Origin: Buchnera aphidicola (Stegophylla sp.)
GTDB lineage: Bacteria; Pseudomonadota; Gammaproteobacteria; Enterobacterales; Enterobacteriaceae
DNA: 64,000 bases
Direction of reading: 5' to 3'
Assembly: GCF_005080785.1 (NCBI RefSeq)
Contig: NZ_CP032998.1
Span: forward strand, 168,679-232,678
Part shown: positions 31,367-41,919 of the stretch, piece by piece
Layout: every line of letters starts with the position of its first letter
Position numbering within the stretch: the first letter of the stretch is position 1
Made by a program: the position numbers and the translations under genes
Notes under the pieces: model-generated
Told to the model about the DNA's origin: nothing
What the model saw: the letters and a program-made list of their open reading frames with translations, nothing else
The model's database searches: none

Positions 31367-32722
31367 TTATGATTTCAATTTTTGGAATAATAATTTCATT
31401 TGTATATTACTTTTAATTCCTGGAAATTTTTCTATCTTTGAATTAAAATCTAAACCAAAACAACCTAATTGTGATGCATGCAAACAATTGTGAATAGATA
31501 ATCCTCCGGATAAAAAAACATCTTTTAAATTATATTGTTTAAGTATAGACCAATCAAAACATTTTCCACTACCACCTTGAGTATTATCAAAAACATAATA
31601 ATCAATATATTGTAATTTGTTTTTTTTAATATTGGTAATATCTATTGCTTTCCAAATTTTTATTTTTTTTGAAAGTTTTTTTTTTAAATTGATAATATAT
31701 TCTTGATTTTCATGACCATGTAATTGTATAGCATGTAAGGATAACAGTTTGGTAATATATACAATATTTTTAATTTTTTCATTTTGAAAAATTCCTACAT
31801 ATTTTAATTGGGTATGATGGATAATTCTTTTCGCGCTATTTAAATTAATACATCGAATAGATTTAGGAATAAAAATTAATCCACCATATACAGCACCTAC
31901 AGTTTGTGCAAATCGAGCATCTTTTTTTCTTGTTAAACCACAAATTTTGTTATTACCGTATAAAATTTTATTAACGGCTATATGAATATGTTTATATTTC
32001 ATAATAGATGAACCAATTAAAAAACCATGAACTATATTTTTTAGTTTTTTTATTTGATGATGGTTATTAATACCAGATTCACTAATAACAATTTGATTTT
32101 TAGGTATCAACGATGTTAAAAAATGTGTTCGATTTATATTAATAGATAAATCATATAAATTTCTATTATTAATTCCAATAATTTTAGCTTTTAATTTAAT
32201 TGCTCGTTCTAATTCAGATTTATTATTTATTTCGGTTAATACACCCATGTTCATATTATGAGCAATTTTGGACAATGTATAATATTCGTGATCGTCTAAT
32301 ATAGACAACATTAATAATATAGCATCTGCTTTATGATACCTAGAAAAATATATTTGGTATGGATGAATAAAAAAATCTTTACATAAAATTGGTTTTTTAG
32401 TCAAATTATGTACTATATTTAAAAATTCAAATTGGCCTCCAAAGTATTTTTTATCTGTTAATACAGAAATTATTGTAGCGTGTTTATTATAACATTTAAC
32501 TATTTCGTTAATATTAAAATTATTATTTATAATACCTATAGAAGGCGATGATCGTTTAATTTCTAATATAAAACATGGATGATTAGATTGAATATGATGA
32601 TAAAATTGTCTTGATGATGGTTTTAATTTATTTTTTATTAAATATAATGGTTGTTGTTTTACTTGATTGTTTAACCATATTTTTTTATGATATATGATTT
32701 CTTGCAGTATGTTGTTTTTCAT
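31367..32722 (-). CDS. trpC: Bifunctional indole-3-glycerol phosphate synthase / phosphoribosylanthranilate isomerase
   Basis: 451 residues, matching the fused enterobacterial TrpC-TrpF. The N-terminal barrel (residues ~1-255) shows the catalytic Lys in FILEIKRSSPS, CKDFFIHPYQI and ISESGINNH. The C-terminal barrel (TrpF, residues ~256-451) shows the catalytic Cys in KICGLTRKKDA and the catalytic Asp in VFDNTQGGSGK. Its start is two bases after the trpD stop and its ribosome-binding AAGG lies inside the trpD end, so translation is coupled. Confidence 0.97.
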   Translation of the reverse strand: MKNNILQEIIYHKKIWLNNQVKQQPLYLIKNKLKPSSRQFYHHIQSNHPCFILEIKRSSPSIGIINNNFNINEIVKCYNKHATIISVLTDKKYFGGQFEFLNIVHNLTKKPILCKDFFIHPYQIYFSRYHKADAILLMLSILDDHEYYTLSKIAHNMNMGVLTEINNKSELERAIKLKAKIIGINNRNLYDLSININRTHFLTSLIPKNQIVISESGINNHHQIKKLKNIVHGFLIGSSIMKYKHIHIAVNKILYGNNKICGLTRKKDARFAQTVGAVYGGLIFIPKSIRCINLNSAKRIIHHTQLKYVGIFQNEKIKNIVYITKLLSLHAIQLHGHENQEYIINLKKKLSKKIKIWKAIDITNIKKNKLQYIDYYVFDNTQGGSGKCFDWSILKQYNLKDVFLSGGLSIHNCLHASQLGCFGLDFNSKIEKFPGIKSNIQMKLLFQKLKS

Positions 32723-32724
32723 TT

Positions 32725-33744
32725 TTACCTTATTTTTGAGATATTACATACATGTTTTTGAATATCTCCACTTCTAATTTTTTTTAAAGCTATTTGTGTA
32801 TTTTGTTTTAAATCATTAAAACCAAATAATTTAAATATAATAGCTGTGTTCACTGCTATTAAATTTTCATATTCACTATTAGCACGACCTTGGCATATAT
32901 TTTTGAAGATTTGAAAATTTTTTATAGAACTATTATTAATAAAAAATTTTTTCGGTACTCGTTTTATTCCAAAATCTTCAGGGTATAATTTATATGTAGT
33001 AATTTTTCCATTATATATTTCATATATATCAGTATGACTATGTAATGTTACTTCATCAATACCATCGCTATGAATAATAATTACCTTTTGATAGTTTTTT
33101 AATTGATTCACCACTTTTGCAATTGGTAATAATAAATTTTTTGAATAGACACCTATAACTGATAAAGGTGGTTGTGCGGGATTTAACATTGGTCCTAATA
33201 TGTTAAATATAGTTCGTATTTTTAATTTTTTTCGTATAGATTTAACATGATGTAATCCTATATGATATTGTGGAGCAAAAAGAAAACATATATTTGTTTG
33301 ATCAAATATTTTTCTAGATGTTTTAGGTGGATTTTGAATATTGATATGCATTTTTTTTAATATATCTGCTGAACCTAATGTACTGGATATACCTTGGTTA
33401 CAGTGTTTAATAATTTTTAGTCCACAAGATGATGCTACTAATGCACTTAATGTCGATATATTAATAGTATTCTTTCCATCTCCTCCTGTACCAACTATAT
33501 CAGCAAATTGACATTTTGGTTTAGGAAAATATAAACAATATTTTTGAAAAGTTTTAATAGCTCCTGTAATTTCTACAATAGATGTTTTTTTTACATGCAT
33601 TAAAATTAAAATAACTGTTATTTCAATTGGAGTTAGTTTGTTATTAATAATAGAATCAAATATATAAATACTTTCTAATTCATTTAGTGACTGTAAAGTG
33701 TATAATTTTTTAAATATTTTTTTTATCATATTTTTTTTATTCAA
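32725..33744 (-). CDS. trpD: Anthranilate phosphoribosyltransferase
   Basis: Second step of tryptophan synthesis, joining anthranilate to PRPP. 339 residues, a stand-alone TrpD without the N-terminal TrpG glutamine amidotransferase domain that E. coli has fused. The PRPP loop GTGGDGKNTINIST and HCNQGISSTLGSAD are intact. It is the first gene of the operon. trpE and trpG are not here; in many Buchnera they sit on a plasmid, which would explain it, but the window cannot show this. It is divergent from sohB with 110 bases between the starts. Confidence 0.97.
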   Translation of the reverse strand: MNKKNMIKKIFKKLYTLQSLNELESIYIFDSIINNKLTPIEITVILILMHVKKTSIVEITGAIKTFQKYCLYFPKPKCQFADIVGTGGDGKNTINISTLSALVASSCGLKIIKHCNQGISSTLGSADILKKMHINIQNPPKTSRKIFDQTNICFLFAPQYHIGLHHVKSIRKKLKIRTIFNILGPMLNPAQPPLSVIGVYSKNLLLPIAKVVNQLKNYQKVIIIHSDGIDEVTLHSHTDIYEIYNGKITTYKLYPEDFGIKRVPKKFFINNSSIKNFQIFKNICQGRANSEYENLIAVNTAIIFKLFGFNDLKQNTQIALKKIRSGDIQKHVCNISKIR

Positions 33745-33854
33745 ATTTATATTTAATATTATTATATTATAAGATATTTAAAATTAATTTATTATAATTA
33801 AAACTTATTGTAATTTTATAATTATTTTATTAAAAATAATTTTGGGATACTAAT

Positions 33855-34853
33855 ATGGATATAATCATACAATATAGTTTATTTGTAATGAAAATAATTA
33901 CTTTTTTATTTTTTTTTATTATATTATTTTTATTTATTAATATTTTGTGTAAAAAAAAAAATAATACTATAAAAGGAATATTAAAAGTTACTAATATTAT
34001 AGATCATTACAATCATATGCAAGGTATTATTGTTTCTTCAAAAATGAATAAATATCATAAAAAAAAATGGTTTATAAAAACCAAAAAACAAAAGTGTTTT
34101 AAGAATAAAAATTTTCATGAAAACATGTTAAAACCTACATTATATGTTATCGATTTTTATGGTGATATGCATGCTAGTGAAGTATTTTCTTTACGTGAAG
34201 AAATTTCTGCTATTATTTCTGTAGCAAAAAAACATGATGAAGTGTTATTACGTTTAGAAAGTTCTGGAGGTACAATTCATGAATATGGATTAGCAGCATC
34301 ACAATTACAAAGATTGCGTGATAAAAAAATTAAATTAACTGTTTCAATTGATAAAATCGCTGCTAGTGGTGGATATATGATGGCTTGCGTTGCAAATCAT
34401 ATATCAGCATCTTATTTTTCTATTATTGGTTCGATAGGTGTTGTTTCATTAATTCCAAATTTTTATAAATTTTTAAAAAAAAATAATATAGATATAGAAT
34501 TACATACAGCAGGCAATTATAAAAGAACTTTGACTATGTTCGGTGAAAATACGACATATAATCGTCAATATTTTCAAAATAAATTAAATGATACGCATAA
34601 TTTATTTAAGCAATTTATTTATAATATGAGACCATGTTTGGATATTCATAAAGTATCAAATGGAGATTATTGGTTTGGTGTTGATGCTTTAAGAAAAAAA
34701 TTAATTGATAGTATTAATACTAGTGATGATATAATTTTAAACAAAATGAGCGATTTTAATATTTTTCATATTCAATATATTAAATCTAAAAAAGTAATTA
34801 ATCATTTCTTACGATATTTTTTAAATAAAATAAAAAATTATCTTTTTATTTAA
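33855..34853 (+). CDS. sohB: Inner membrane peptidase SohB (S49 family)
   Basis: Signal-peptide-peptidase-like serine protease. 332 residues (E. coli 349). One N-terminal membrane helix (residues ~8-32, rich in Phe/Leu/Ile) anchors it. The S49 core is clear: LRLESSGGTIHEYG, DKIAASGGYMMACVAN with the catalytic Ser, GSIGVVSLIPN and the catalytic Lys region ELHTAGNYKRTLTMFGEN. It lies next to the trp genes as in E. coli. topA, which follows in the E. coli region, is not between sohB and rlmN here. Why such a reduced genome keeps it is unknown. Confidence 0.95.
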   Translation: MDIIIQYSLFVMKIITFLFFFIILFLFINILCKKKNNTIKGILKVTNIIDHYNHMQGIIVSSKMNKYHKKKWFIKTKKQKCFKNKNFHENMLKPTLYVIDFYGDMHASEVFSLREEISAIISVAKKHDEVLLRLESSGGTIHEYGLAASQLQRLRDKKIKLTVSIDKIAASGGYMMACVANHISASYFSIIGSIGVVSLIPNFYKFLKKNNIDIELHTAGNYKRTLTMFGENTTYNRQYFQNKLNDTHNLFKQFIYNMRPCLDIHKVSNGDYWFGVDALRKKLIDSINTSDDIILNKMSDFNIFHIQYIKSKKVINHFLRYFLNKIKNYLFI

Positions 34854-34921
34854 TAAATTATATTATTTTTATTTATGAAAGTGTTAAAGTGTATTATATA
34901 TTTCATATAATATGAAAAAAT

Positions 34922-35971
34922 ATGTGTAATAAAATAAATTTATTAAATTTTGATAGATGTAAAATGAAAAATTTTTTTTGTTCTATTGGTGAAAAAACAT
35001 TTTCTTCTGATCAAGTTATGATGTGGATATACCATAATTTTTGTCATGATTTTAATAAAATGACTAATATTAGTATAAAACTAAGAAAAAAATTACAAAA
35101 TATGAGTATAATTAAATTTCCAAAATTTGTAAAACAATATAATTCTATAGATGGTACAATTAAATGGTTAGTAAATGTTGATAATCAAATTATAGAAACA
35201 GTGTATATTCCTGAAAAAAAAAGAGGTACATTATGTATTTCTTCTCAAGTGGGTTGTATTTTAAATTGTCATTTTTGTGCGACTGGTCAACAAAAATTTA
35301 TTCGGAATTTATTAGTTTCGGAAATTATTGGACAAGTCTGGATGGCAAAAAAAAAAATTAATGAAATGAAAAATTATCCAAAAATTACTAATATAGTAAT
35401 GATGGGTATGGGTGAACCATTATTAAATTTAAATAATGTTGTTGTAGCGTTAAAAATTATGTCAGATAATTTAGGTTTTAATATTTCAAAAAAAAAAATT
35501 ACTATTTCTACATCAGGAATTATACCTGCCTTACAGAAATTACCTAATATGATTGATGTTAAATTAGCTCTTTCATTACATGCTCCTAATGATATAGTCA
35601 GAAATCAAATTATGCCTATTAATAAAAAATATAATATTATATCTTTATTAAAAACAGTATCTAAATTTTTAAAAAAATCAAAAGTTAATAAAAAAGGTAT
35701 AACAATAGAATATGTTATGTTACATCAAATTAATGATACTTTATTTCATGCACAAGAGTTAATAAAAATTTTACAACATGTTCCAAATAAAATTAATTTG
35801 ATTCCTTGGAATAATTTTCAAAATTCGAAATTTTTATGTAGTACATCTATACAAATAGAAAAATTCTCGAATTTTTTGATTAATAAAGGATTTTTAACAA
35901 CTATCCGTAAACCTAGAGGACAGGATATTCGAGCAGCTTGTGGCCAATTAACTGGGATTATTGTGAAATAA
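34922..35971 (+). CDS. rlmN: Dual-specificity 23S rRNA/tRNA adenine-2 methyltransferase RlmN
   Basis: Radical-SAM enzyme that methylates A2503 of 23S rRNA and A37 of some tRNAs. 349 residues (E. coli 384; a shorter N terminus). The cluster motif CILNCHFCATG, MGMGEPLLN and both methyl-transfer cysteines are present, the second in RGQDIRAACGQLTG. The start ATG 34922 lies about 70 bases after sohB. In E. coli rodZ and ispG lie between rlmN and hisS; here hisS starts about 60 bases after rlmN. Confidence 0.96.
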   Translation: MCNKINLLNFDRCKMKNFFCSIGEKTFSSDQVMMWIYHNFCHDFNKMTNISIKLRKKLQNMSIIKFPKFVKQYNSIDGTIKWLVNVDNQIIETVYIPEKKRGTLCISSQVGCILNCHFCATGQQKFIRNLLVSEIIGQVWMAKKKINEMKNYPKITNIVMMGMGEPLLNLNNVVVALKIMSDNLGFNISKKKITISTSGIIPALQKLPNMIDVKLALSLHAPNDIVRNQIMPINKKYNIISLLKTVSKFLKKSKVNKKGITIEYVMLHQINDTLFHAQELIKILQHVPNKINLIPWNNFQNSKFLCSTSIQIEKFSNFLINKGFLTTIRKPRGQDIRAACGQLTGIIVK

Positions 35972-36030
35972 AAATAAAATGTTAAATATTAAATTATATT
36001 ATCATATTTATATAAAAATTGGAATATCAT

Positions 36031-37314
36031 ATGAATAATAATACTCGATCTATTCGGGGTATGCATGATTATCTTCCAAAAGAATTAATTGGATGGAATA
36101 CAGTAGAATGTGCGTTAAAAAAAATATTATTAAGTTATAACTACTTTGAAATTCGATTGCCTATTCTCGAAAAAACTGTACTATTTCAAAAAACTATTGG
36201 TAATATTACAGATATTATGCAAAAAGAAATGTACTCGTTTTATGATAAAAATAATAATAGTCTTACTTTAAGACCAGAAGCAACATCTAGTTGCGTTAGA
36301 GCAGTCATTCAACATAATCTTTTATATCATCAAACACCTCGATTATGGTATTATGGTCCTATGTTTCGATATGAAAGACCTCAAAAGGGACGTTATCGTC
36401 AGTTTTATCAATTTGGTATTGAAGTATTTGGATTGTCAGAACCAAATATAGAATTAGAATTAATTTTACTTATTACTAGATTTTGGAATATATTAGGAAT
36501 TTCTGATTTATTAACATTAGAAATTAATTCAATTGGTTCTATACAAGCAAGAATTAAATATCAAATGGTGTTACAGAAATTTTTTAATAAACATAGATCA
36601 TATTTAGATCAGACTTCTTTGCTACAATTGGATAAAAATCCAATTAGAATTTTAGATAGTAAAAATAAAAACATTCAAAAATTATTAATCAATGCACCAC
36701 GTTTATCTAATTATATTGATTCAAAAACAATGTTAAATTTTCATCATCTTTGTAAATTAATGGATCATTTTAAAATTAAATATGTTATTAATCATCATTT
36801 AATTAGAGGTATAGATTATTATAATAATACTGTTTTTGAATGGAAAACAAATCATTTAGGTGCGCAAAATACCATTTGTGCTGGCGGAAGATATGATACT
36901 TTAGTTCAACAATTAGGAGGTACTGTAACACCAGCTATAGGTTTAGCTATTGGTATGGATCGTTTATTATTATTAATGCAAACATTGTTTATGTTTAGTC
37001 AAGATAATAATATTATTGCAGATATTTGTATATTTTTTTCTCATCCATCAGTGAAATTATTAGCTCTATCTTTATCTGAAGAAATTAGAAATATTATGAC
37101 GAAATTAAAAATACTTTTAGAATTTCAACCTGTTCAGTTATTAAAAATATTTCGAAATCTTAAAAAATATTCATGTCGTATAATATTATTTTTAGAATTA
37201 GAAGAAATACAGAAAAATTTAATATATCTAATTGATTTAAAAAATAAATGTAAAAGAAAAATATTCAAAATCAGTATTATTCAAGAGTTAAGTGCAATAT
37301 TTTATTCTATCTGA
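36031..37314 (+). CDS. hisS: Histidyl-tRNA synthetase
   Basis: Charges tRNA-His. ATG 36031 gives 427 residues (E. coli 424) and starts MNNNTRSIRGMHDYLP, in line with the family; a TTG four codons earlier is less likely though GGA lies close. Class II motif 2 is YGPMFRYERPQKGRYRQF; the histidine-specific loops LIRGIDYYNNTVFEW and CAGGRYDTLVQQLGG are intact, and motif 3 is IGLAIGMDRLLL. The C-terminal anticodon-binding domain is much more diverged and lysine-rich than the core. Confidence 0.97.
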   Translation: MNNNTRSIRGMHDYLPKELIGWNTVECALKKILLSYNYFEIRLPILEKTVLFQKTIGNITDIMQKEMYSFYDKNNNSLTLRPEATSSCVRAVIQHNLLYHQTPRLWYYGPMFRYERPQKGRYRQFYQFGIEVFGLSEPNIELELILLITRFWNILGISDLLTLEINSIGSIQARIKYQMVLQKFFNKHRSYLDQTSLLQLDKNPIRILDSKNKNIQKLLINAPRLSNYIDSKTMLNFHHLCKLMDHFKIKYVINHHLIRGIDYYNNTVFEWKTNHLGAQNTICAGGRYDTLVQQLGGTVTPAIGLAIGMDRLLLLMQTLFMFSQDNNIIADICIFFSHPSVKLLALSLSEEIRNIMTKLKILLEFQPVQLLKIFRNLKKYSCRIILFLELEEIQKNLIYLIDLKNKCKRKIFKISIIQELSAIFYSI

Positions 37315-37387
37315 AGTAATAGTATTAATATTTTAGAATATTAATAATAATTGAAAAATCTTTATATAATGATAAAGTGAATAAAAT

Positions 37388-38653
37388 ATGATAAATAAAA
37401 ATGTAACTATTTCTCATTATGACCCAGATGTTTGGAATTATATTGAAAAAGAAAAAATAAGACAAGAAAATCATATTACATTAATTGCTTCTGAAAATTA
37501 TGCTAGTGATTATGTTATGAAAATACAAGGATCACAATTAACTAATAAATATGCGGAAGGATATCCGAATAAACGTTATTATGGAGGTTGTGAATATATT
37601 GATCCTATCGAACAAATTGCGATTGATCGTGCAAAAAAAATATTTCACGCTGATTATGCTAATGTACAACCTCATTCTGGATCACAAGCGAATTTTGCTG
37701 TATATTCAGCATTATTAAAACCTGGTGATTTAATTTTGGGAATGAATTTATCTCATGGTGGACATTTAACACATGGAGCTGCAGTAAATTTTTCTGGAAA
37801 ATTATATCGTTCTATGACTTATGGCATTGATGAAACAACAGGAGATATTAATTATATACAATTACAAGATATAGCTTTAAAATATAAACCAAAAATGATT
37901 ATTGGAGGATTTTCTTCTTTTTCAGGAATTTGTAATTGGAAAAAAATGAAAACAATTGCAGATAGTATTCAAGCATATTTAATGATTGATATTGCTCATG
38001 TTGCTGGATTAATTGCAGCCGGTTTATATCCTAACCCGATTGAATATGCTGATGTAGTCACTACTACTACTCATAAAACACTTTCTGGACCTAGAGGAGG
38101 GTTAATTCTTTCTAAAAATAAAGATAACGATTTTTATAAAAAATTAGATTCTTCAGTGTTTCCAGGTAGTCAAGGTGGTCCTTTAATGCATGTTATTGCA
38201 GCAAAAGCAATTGCTTTTAAAGAAGTTTTAGATCCAAAATTTATATTATATCAAAAACAAATATTAAAAAATGCAAATATTATGGTAAAAACTTTTTTAA
38301 AAAATGGTTTTAAAGTAATTTCAGGAAAAACAAATAATCACTTATTTGTTCTTAATTTAAAAGATAAAAATATTACCGGGAAACAGGCAGAATTTATTTT
38401 AGATTTATCTAATATTACAGTCAATAAAAATAATATACCAAATGATGTACAAAATCCATTTATTACTTCAGGTATTCGAATTGGTACTCCAGCAATTACT
38501 CGTCGAGGATTTAAAGAAGAAGAAGCTGTTCATGTATCTAATTGGATAATTGATATTATTAATAATTTTAATAACACACAAATTATTTATAGTATTAAAA
38601 AAAAAGTATTATCTTTATGTGCTGAATATCCTATATATTTGAATAAATATTAA
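37388..38653 (+). CDS. glyA: Serine hydroxymethyltransferase
   Basis: PLP enzyme that converts serine to glycine and loads one-carbon units on tetrahydrofolate. 421 residues (E. coli 417). The PLP lysine is in [56 protein letters not shown] and [14 protein letters not shown] are typical. It works downstream of SerC, also encoded here. It converges with bioD, with about 55 bases between the stops. Confidence 0.98.
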   Translation: MINKNVTISHYDPDVWNYIEKEKIRQENHITLIASENYASDYVMKIQGSQLTNKYAEGYPNKRYYGGCEYIDPIEQIAIDRAKKIFHADYANVQPHSGSQANFAVYSALLKPGDLILGMNLSHGGHLTHGAAVNFSGKLYRSMTYGIDETTGDINYIQLQDIALKYKPKMIIGGFSSFSGICNWKKMKTIADSIQAYLMIDIAHVAGLIAAGLYPNPIEYADVVTTTTHKTLSGPRGGLILSKNKDNDFYKKLDSSVFPGSQGGPLMHVIAAKAIAFKEVLDPKFILYQKQILKNANIMVKTFLKNGFKVISGKTNNHLFVLNLKDKNITGKQAEFILDLSNITVNKNNIPNDVQNPFITSGIRIGTPAITRRGFKEEEAVHVSNWIIDIINNFNNTQIIYSIKKKVLSLCAEYPIYLNKY

Positions 38654-38708
38654 TTTATATGAAATATATATTTTATAATATTAAATGGTAATTATGTATA
38701 TAAACACA

Positions 38709-39380
38709 TTATTCAGGTAATTTAAGTATTATTTTTTGTTCTGATATATTGTTCATATCATAAATATAAGGAATAGTACCTAAAAAAGGAACTGGAATAT
38801 ATTTTTGAATAATATTAATATAATCTAATCCATATTTTTCTTTATCTGATATATAATTTGCAATCCATCCTGAAAATTTAAGGTTAGACTGTATAATTTC
38901 TTTTCCTGTTAAAATAGCATGATTTATACAACCTAATTTTAAACCTACTACTAAAATAACAGGTATTTGTTTATATTTTATCCAATCAGAAAGAAATGTA
39001 CATTGAGAAATAGGAGTATACCAACCTCCTATTCCTTCTATAATAATCCAATTAGCATGTTGATTGATAATATTTAATCCATGATCTAAATCATTAAAAT
39101 TAATTTTTTTTTTTTTGGTGTTAAAAATGTGTGGAGGGCCTGCATGAGGAAAAAAAAATGGATTAATTTGTTGGTATGATAAATTAACTGTACTGTTTTT
39201 TTTTAATAATAACGTGTCATTATTTTTTAAACCATGTATTGTTTTTATACTTCCTGAGGCAATTGGTTTATATCCTGCTGTTTTAAATCCTTGATTTGCA
39301 GCTTTTTTTAATAAAATTATTGCTGTTATTGTTTTTCCGATGTTAGTATCTGTTCCGGTAAGAAACCATTGAGTATTCAT
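38709..39380 (-). CDS. bioD: Dethiobiotin synthetase
   Basis: ATP-dependent closure of the ureido ring, converting DAPA to dethiobiotin. 223 residues (E. coli 225). The P-loop GTDTNIGKT, the substrate lysine region GYKPIASG and the second acidic motif IIEGIGGW are visible. It follows bioB on the same strand, separated by a hairpin that may end the bioB transcript, so bioD may have its own promoter. bioF, bioC and bioH are absent from this cluster. Confidence 0.96.
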   Translation of the reverse strand: MNTQWFLTGTDTNIGKTITAIILLKKAANQGFKTAGYKPIASGSIKTIHGLKNNDTLLLKKNSTVNLSYQQINPFFFPHAGPPHIFNTKKKKINFNDLDHGLNIINQHANWIIIEGIGGWYTPISQCTFLSDWIKYKQIPVILVVGLKLGCINHAILTGKEIIQSNLKFSGWIANYISDKEKYGLDYINIIQKYIPVPFLGTIPYIYDMNNISEQKIILKLPE

Positions 39381-39478
39381 ATGTTTCCTAAATTTAAAAT
39401 ATGTATTTTGATATATTAAATAAATTATTTAAAATAATAAAATTATTTTATTTTCATGAACAGTAAAAAATTATGATA

Positions 39479-39503
39479 CTACCTATTATTTTATAATAGG
39501 TAG
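39479..39503 (-). terminator. Intrinsic terminator after bioB
   Basis: Perfect 11-bp stem, CTACCTATTAT (39479-39489) and ATAATAGGTAG (39493-39503), with a 3-base loop, 19 bases beyond the bioB stop. On the minus strand it is followed by a T-rich run (complement of 39465-39471). The compact loop and position make this one of the best terminators in the window. Confidence 0.65.
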
Positions 39504-39522
39504 ATATATGAAAATACCTTAT

Positions 39523-40554
39523 TTAATTCATTATAGCGTTATAATATTTTGAAGTATTATTTATCATTTTTGTATTTAAAGTATTTATATTTTTTAAATT
39601 TTTATTATAAATTATTTTTTTTTTAGGGTATAAACCTAATTGTTGAAATAATTGTAAATCATCTTTTTGTTTAGGATTATTTGTAGTTAATAGTTTACAA
39701 CCGTAAAAAATTGAATTTACTCCAGCTATAAAACACATTGTTTGCATATTTTTGCTCATATTTTCACGTCCTGCTGATAAACGAATGTATGATTGAGGCA
39801 TCATAATACGAGCAACTGCAATGGTTTTAATAAAATCAAAAGTATTAATTTTTTTATTGTTTTCCATCGGTGTACCTTTAATATTAACCAGCATATTAAT
39901 AGGTATACTATCTGGAATTTTTTTTAAATTAGCTAATTGCATTAGTAATTCTGCACGATCATGTGTTTTTTCACCTAATCCTAATATTCCACCAGAACAA
40001 ATCTTAATACCAGTTTTTTGAATAATATTTAATGTATTTAATCGATCTTGATACGTGCGCGTAGTAATGATTTTTTTATATACTTTAGGAGAAGTATCTA
40101 AATTATGATTATAAAAATCAAGACCAGCATCATATAATTGTTGTGCTTGACTATCATTTAAACTACCTAATGTCATACAAGTTTCTAAACCAAGTTTTTT
40201 AACTTCTTGAATAATTTTTATTAAGTATGGCATATCACGTTCTTTAGGGTGTTTCCATGCAGCTCCCATACAAAATCGATCAGATCCTGATTGTTTAGCT
40301 TGTTTAGCTTTTTCTATAATTTCGTCTATTTTTAATAATTTTTCTACTTTAATATTTGTTTTATACCGAGAACTTTGAGCACAATATTTACAATCTTCAG
40401 GACATAATCCTGTTTTAATTGATAATAGTGTACTAATTTGAATTTCACTAGGATTAAAATGTTTTCTATGTATTTTTTGCGCTTCAAATATTAATTCTAA
40501 AAATGGTTTTTTAAATAATGTTTTTATTTCTTGTATATTCCAAATTTTTTTCAT
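39523..40554 (-). CDS. bioB: Biotin synthase
   Basis: Radical-SAM enzyme that inserts sulfur into dethiobiotin. 343 residues (E. coli 346). The SAM cluster motif [14 protein letters not shown] is intact, as are [33 protein letters not shown] and LSAGRENMS with the conserved Arg ligand of the [2Fe-2S] cluster. The last ~40 residues are Asn/Lys-rich and diverged. It is divergent from bioA with about 80 bases between starts, the ancestral arrangement of the bio operator region; no BirA-type palindrome is evident there. Confidence 0.97.
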   Translation of the reverse strand: MKKIWNIQEIKTLFKKPFLELIFEAQKIHRKHFNPSEIQISTLLSIKTGLCPEDCKYCAQSSRYKTNIKVEKLLKIDEIIEKAKQAKQSGSDRFCMGAAWKHPKERDMPYLIKIIQEVKKLGLETCMTLGSLNDSQAQQLYDAGLDFYNHNLDTSPKVYKKIITTRTYQDRLNTLNIIQKTGIKICSGGILGLGEKTHDRAELLMQLANLKKIPDSIPINMLVNIKGTPMENNKKINTFDFIKTIAVARIMMPQSYIRLSAGRENMSKNMQTMCFIAGVNSIFYGCKLLTTNNPKQKDDLQLFQQLGLYPKKKIIYNKNLKNINTLNTKMINNTSKYYNAIMN

Positions 40555-40632
40555 TATATTATTCCATAAATTTATATATTGTTTAAAATAACGATTTTAT
40601 ACTAATAATATTTATTCTAAAGAAAATTTATT

Positions 40633-41919
40633 ATGAATCAATATCTGCAATTTAATTTCAAACACATTTGGCATCCTTATGATTCTATGACTACACCTTT
40701 TCCATGTTATATGGTACATAATGCCCATGGTATTTATTTGAATTTAATAAATGGTGTTAAAATTATTGATGGTATGTCTTCTTGGTGGTCTGCTATACAT
40801 GGTTATAATCATCCTAGATTAAATATGGCATTAAAAAATCAGATAGATAAAATGTCTCATGTTATGTTTGGGGGAATCACACATTTACCTGCAATTCAAT
40901 TGTGTCAGAAATTAATTAGTATACTTCCTAAACAATTAGAATGTATTTTTCTTGCTGATTCAGGATCAGTATCTATTGAAGTAGCTATGAAAGTAGCACT
41001 ACAATATAGTAATGTATTAAATAAACATAAAAAAGTTTTTTTAACAATTCGTAATGGATATCATGGTGATACTTTTTCTGCAATGTCTGTTTGTGATCCT
41101 GATAATTCTATACATAATTTATATTTTAAATTTTTACCTAAAAATTTATTTGCATATTCTCCAACATCGTCTTTTTTAGGACAATGGAAACATAGTGATA
41201 TTAATTCATTTTTAAATTTATTAATAACTCATAAATCAATTATTGCTGCAGTTATTTTAGAGCCCATTGTTCAAGGTGTTGGAGGTATGAAATTTTATCA
41301 TGCTGAATATTTAAAACAAGTCAGATTTTTATGTGATAAACATCAAATTCTATTAATTATTGATGAAATTGCAACTGGATTTGGTCGTACTGGAAAAATG
41401 TTTGCGTACGAGCATGCTAAAATTATTCCAGATATAGTTTGTTTAGGTAAAGCACTAACTGGAGGGACTATGACATTATCAGCTATGGTGACTAAGAGAG
41501 AAATAGCTAATGTTATCAGTAATCACGAACCTTATAAATTAATGCATGGTCCAACATTTATGGGAAACCCATTAGCATGTTCTGTAGCGTGTGAAAATAT
41601 TAATATATTACAAGAAGGTATGTGGAAAAAACAAATCTACAATATTGAAAAACAACTAAAAAAAGAATTATTACCTCTGATGAATCATCCTTATGTATTT
41701 GATGTTCGGATATTAGGAGGTATTGCTGTTGTCGAATGTAAATATATTATTAATGTAAAATTAATGCAAAAATTTTTTGTTGATCACGGAGTGTGGATTA
41801 AACCTTTTAAAAAATTAATTTATTTAACTCCTCCTTATATTATTGATTCTGTTTCGTTAGCAAAATTAATACATGCTATACAATATGCTATACATAATAA
41901 ATTGTTATTTTTAAAATGA
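40633..41919 (+). CDS. bioA: Adenosylmethionine-8-amino-7-oxononanoate aminotransferase
   Basis: Converts KAPA to DAPA with SAM as amino donor. 428 residues (E. coli 429). HIWHPYDSMT and SSWWSAIHGYNHP at the N terminus, NGYHGDTFSAMSVCDP, DEIATGFGRTG and the PLP lysine in CLGKALTGG are typical of BioA and separate it from other class III transaminases. It is followed by almost 800 bases without a gene. Confidence 0.97.
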   Translation: MNQYLQFNFKHIWHPYDSMTTPFPCYMVHNAHGIYLNLINGVKIIDGMSSWWSAIHGYNHPRLNMALKNQIDKMSHVMFGGITHLPAIQLCQKLISILPKQLECIFLADSGSVSIEVAMKVALQYSNVLNKHKKVFLTIRNGYHGDTFSAMSVCDPDNSIHNLYFKFLPKNLFAYSPTSSFLGQWKHSDINSFLNLLITHKSIIAAVILEPIVQGVGGMKFYHAEYLKQVRFLCDKHQILLIIDEIATGFGRTGKMFAYEHAKIIPDIVCLGKALTGGTMTLSAMVTKREIANVISNHEPYKLMHGPTFMGNPLACSVACENINILQEGMWKKQIYNIEKQLKKELLPLMNHPYVFDVRILGGIAVVECKYIINVKLMQKFFVDHGVWIKPFKKLIYLTPPYIIDSVSLAKLIHAIQYAIHNKLLFLK

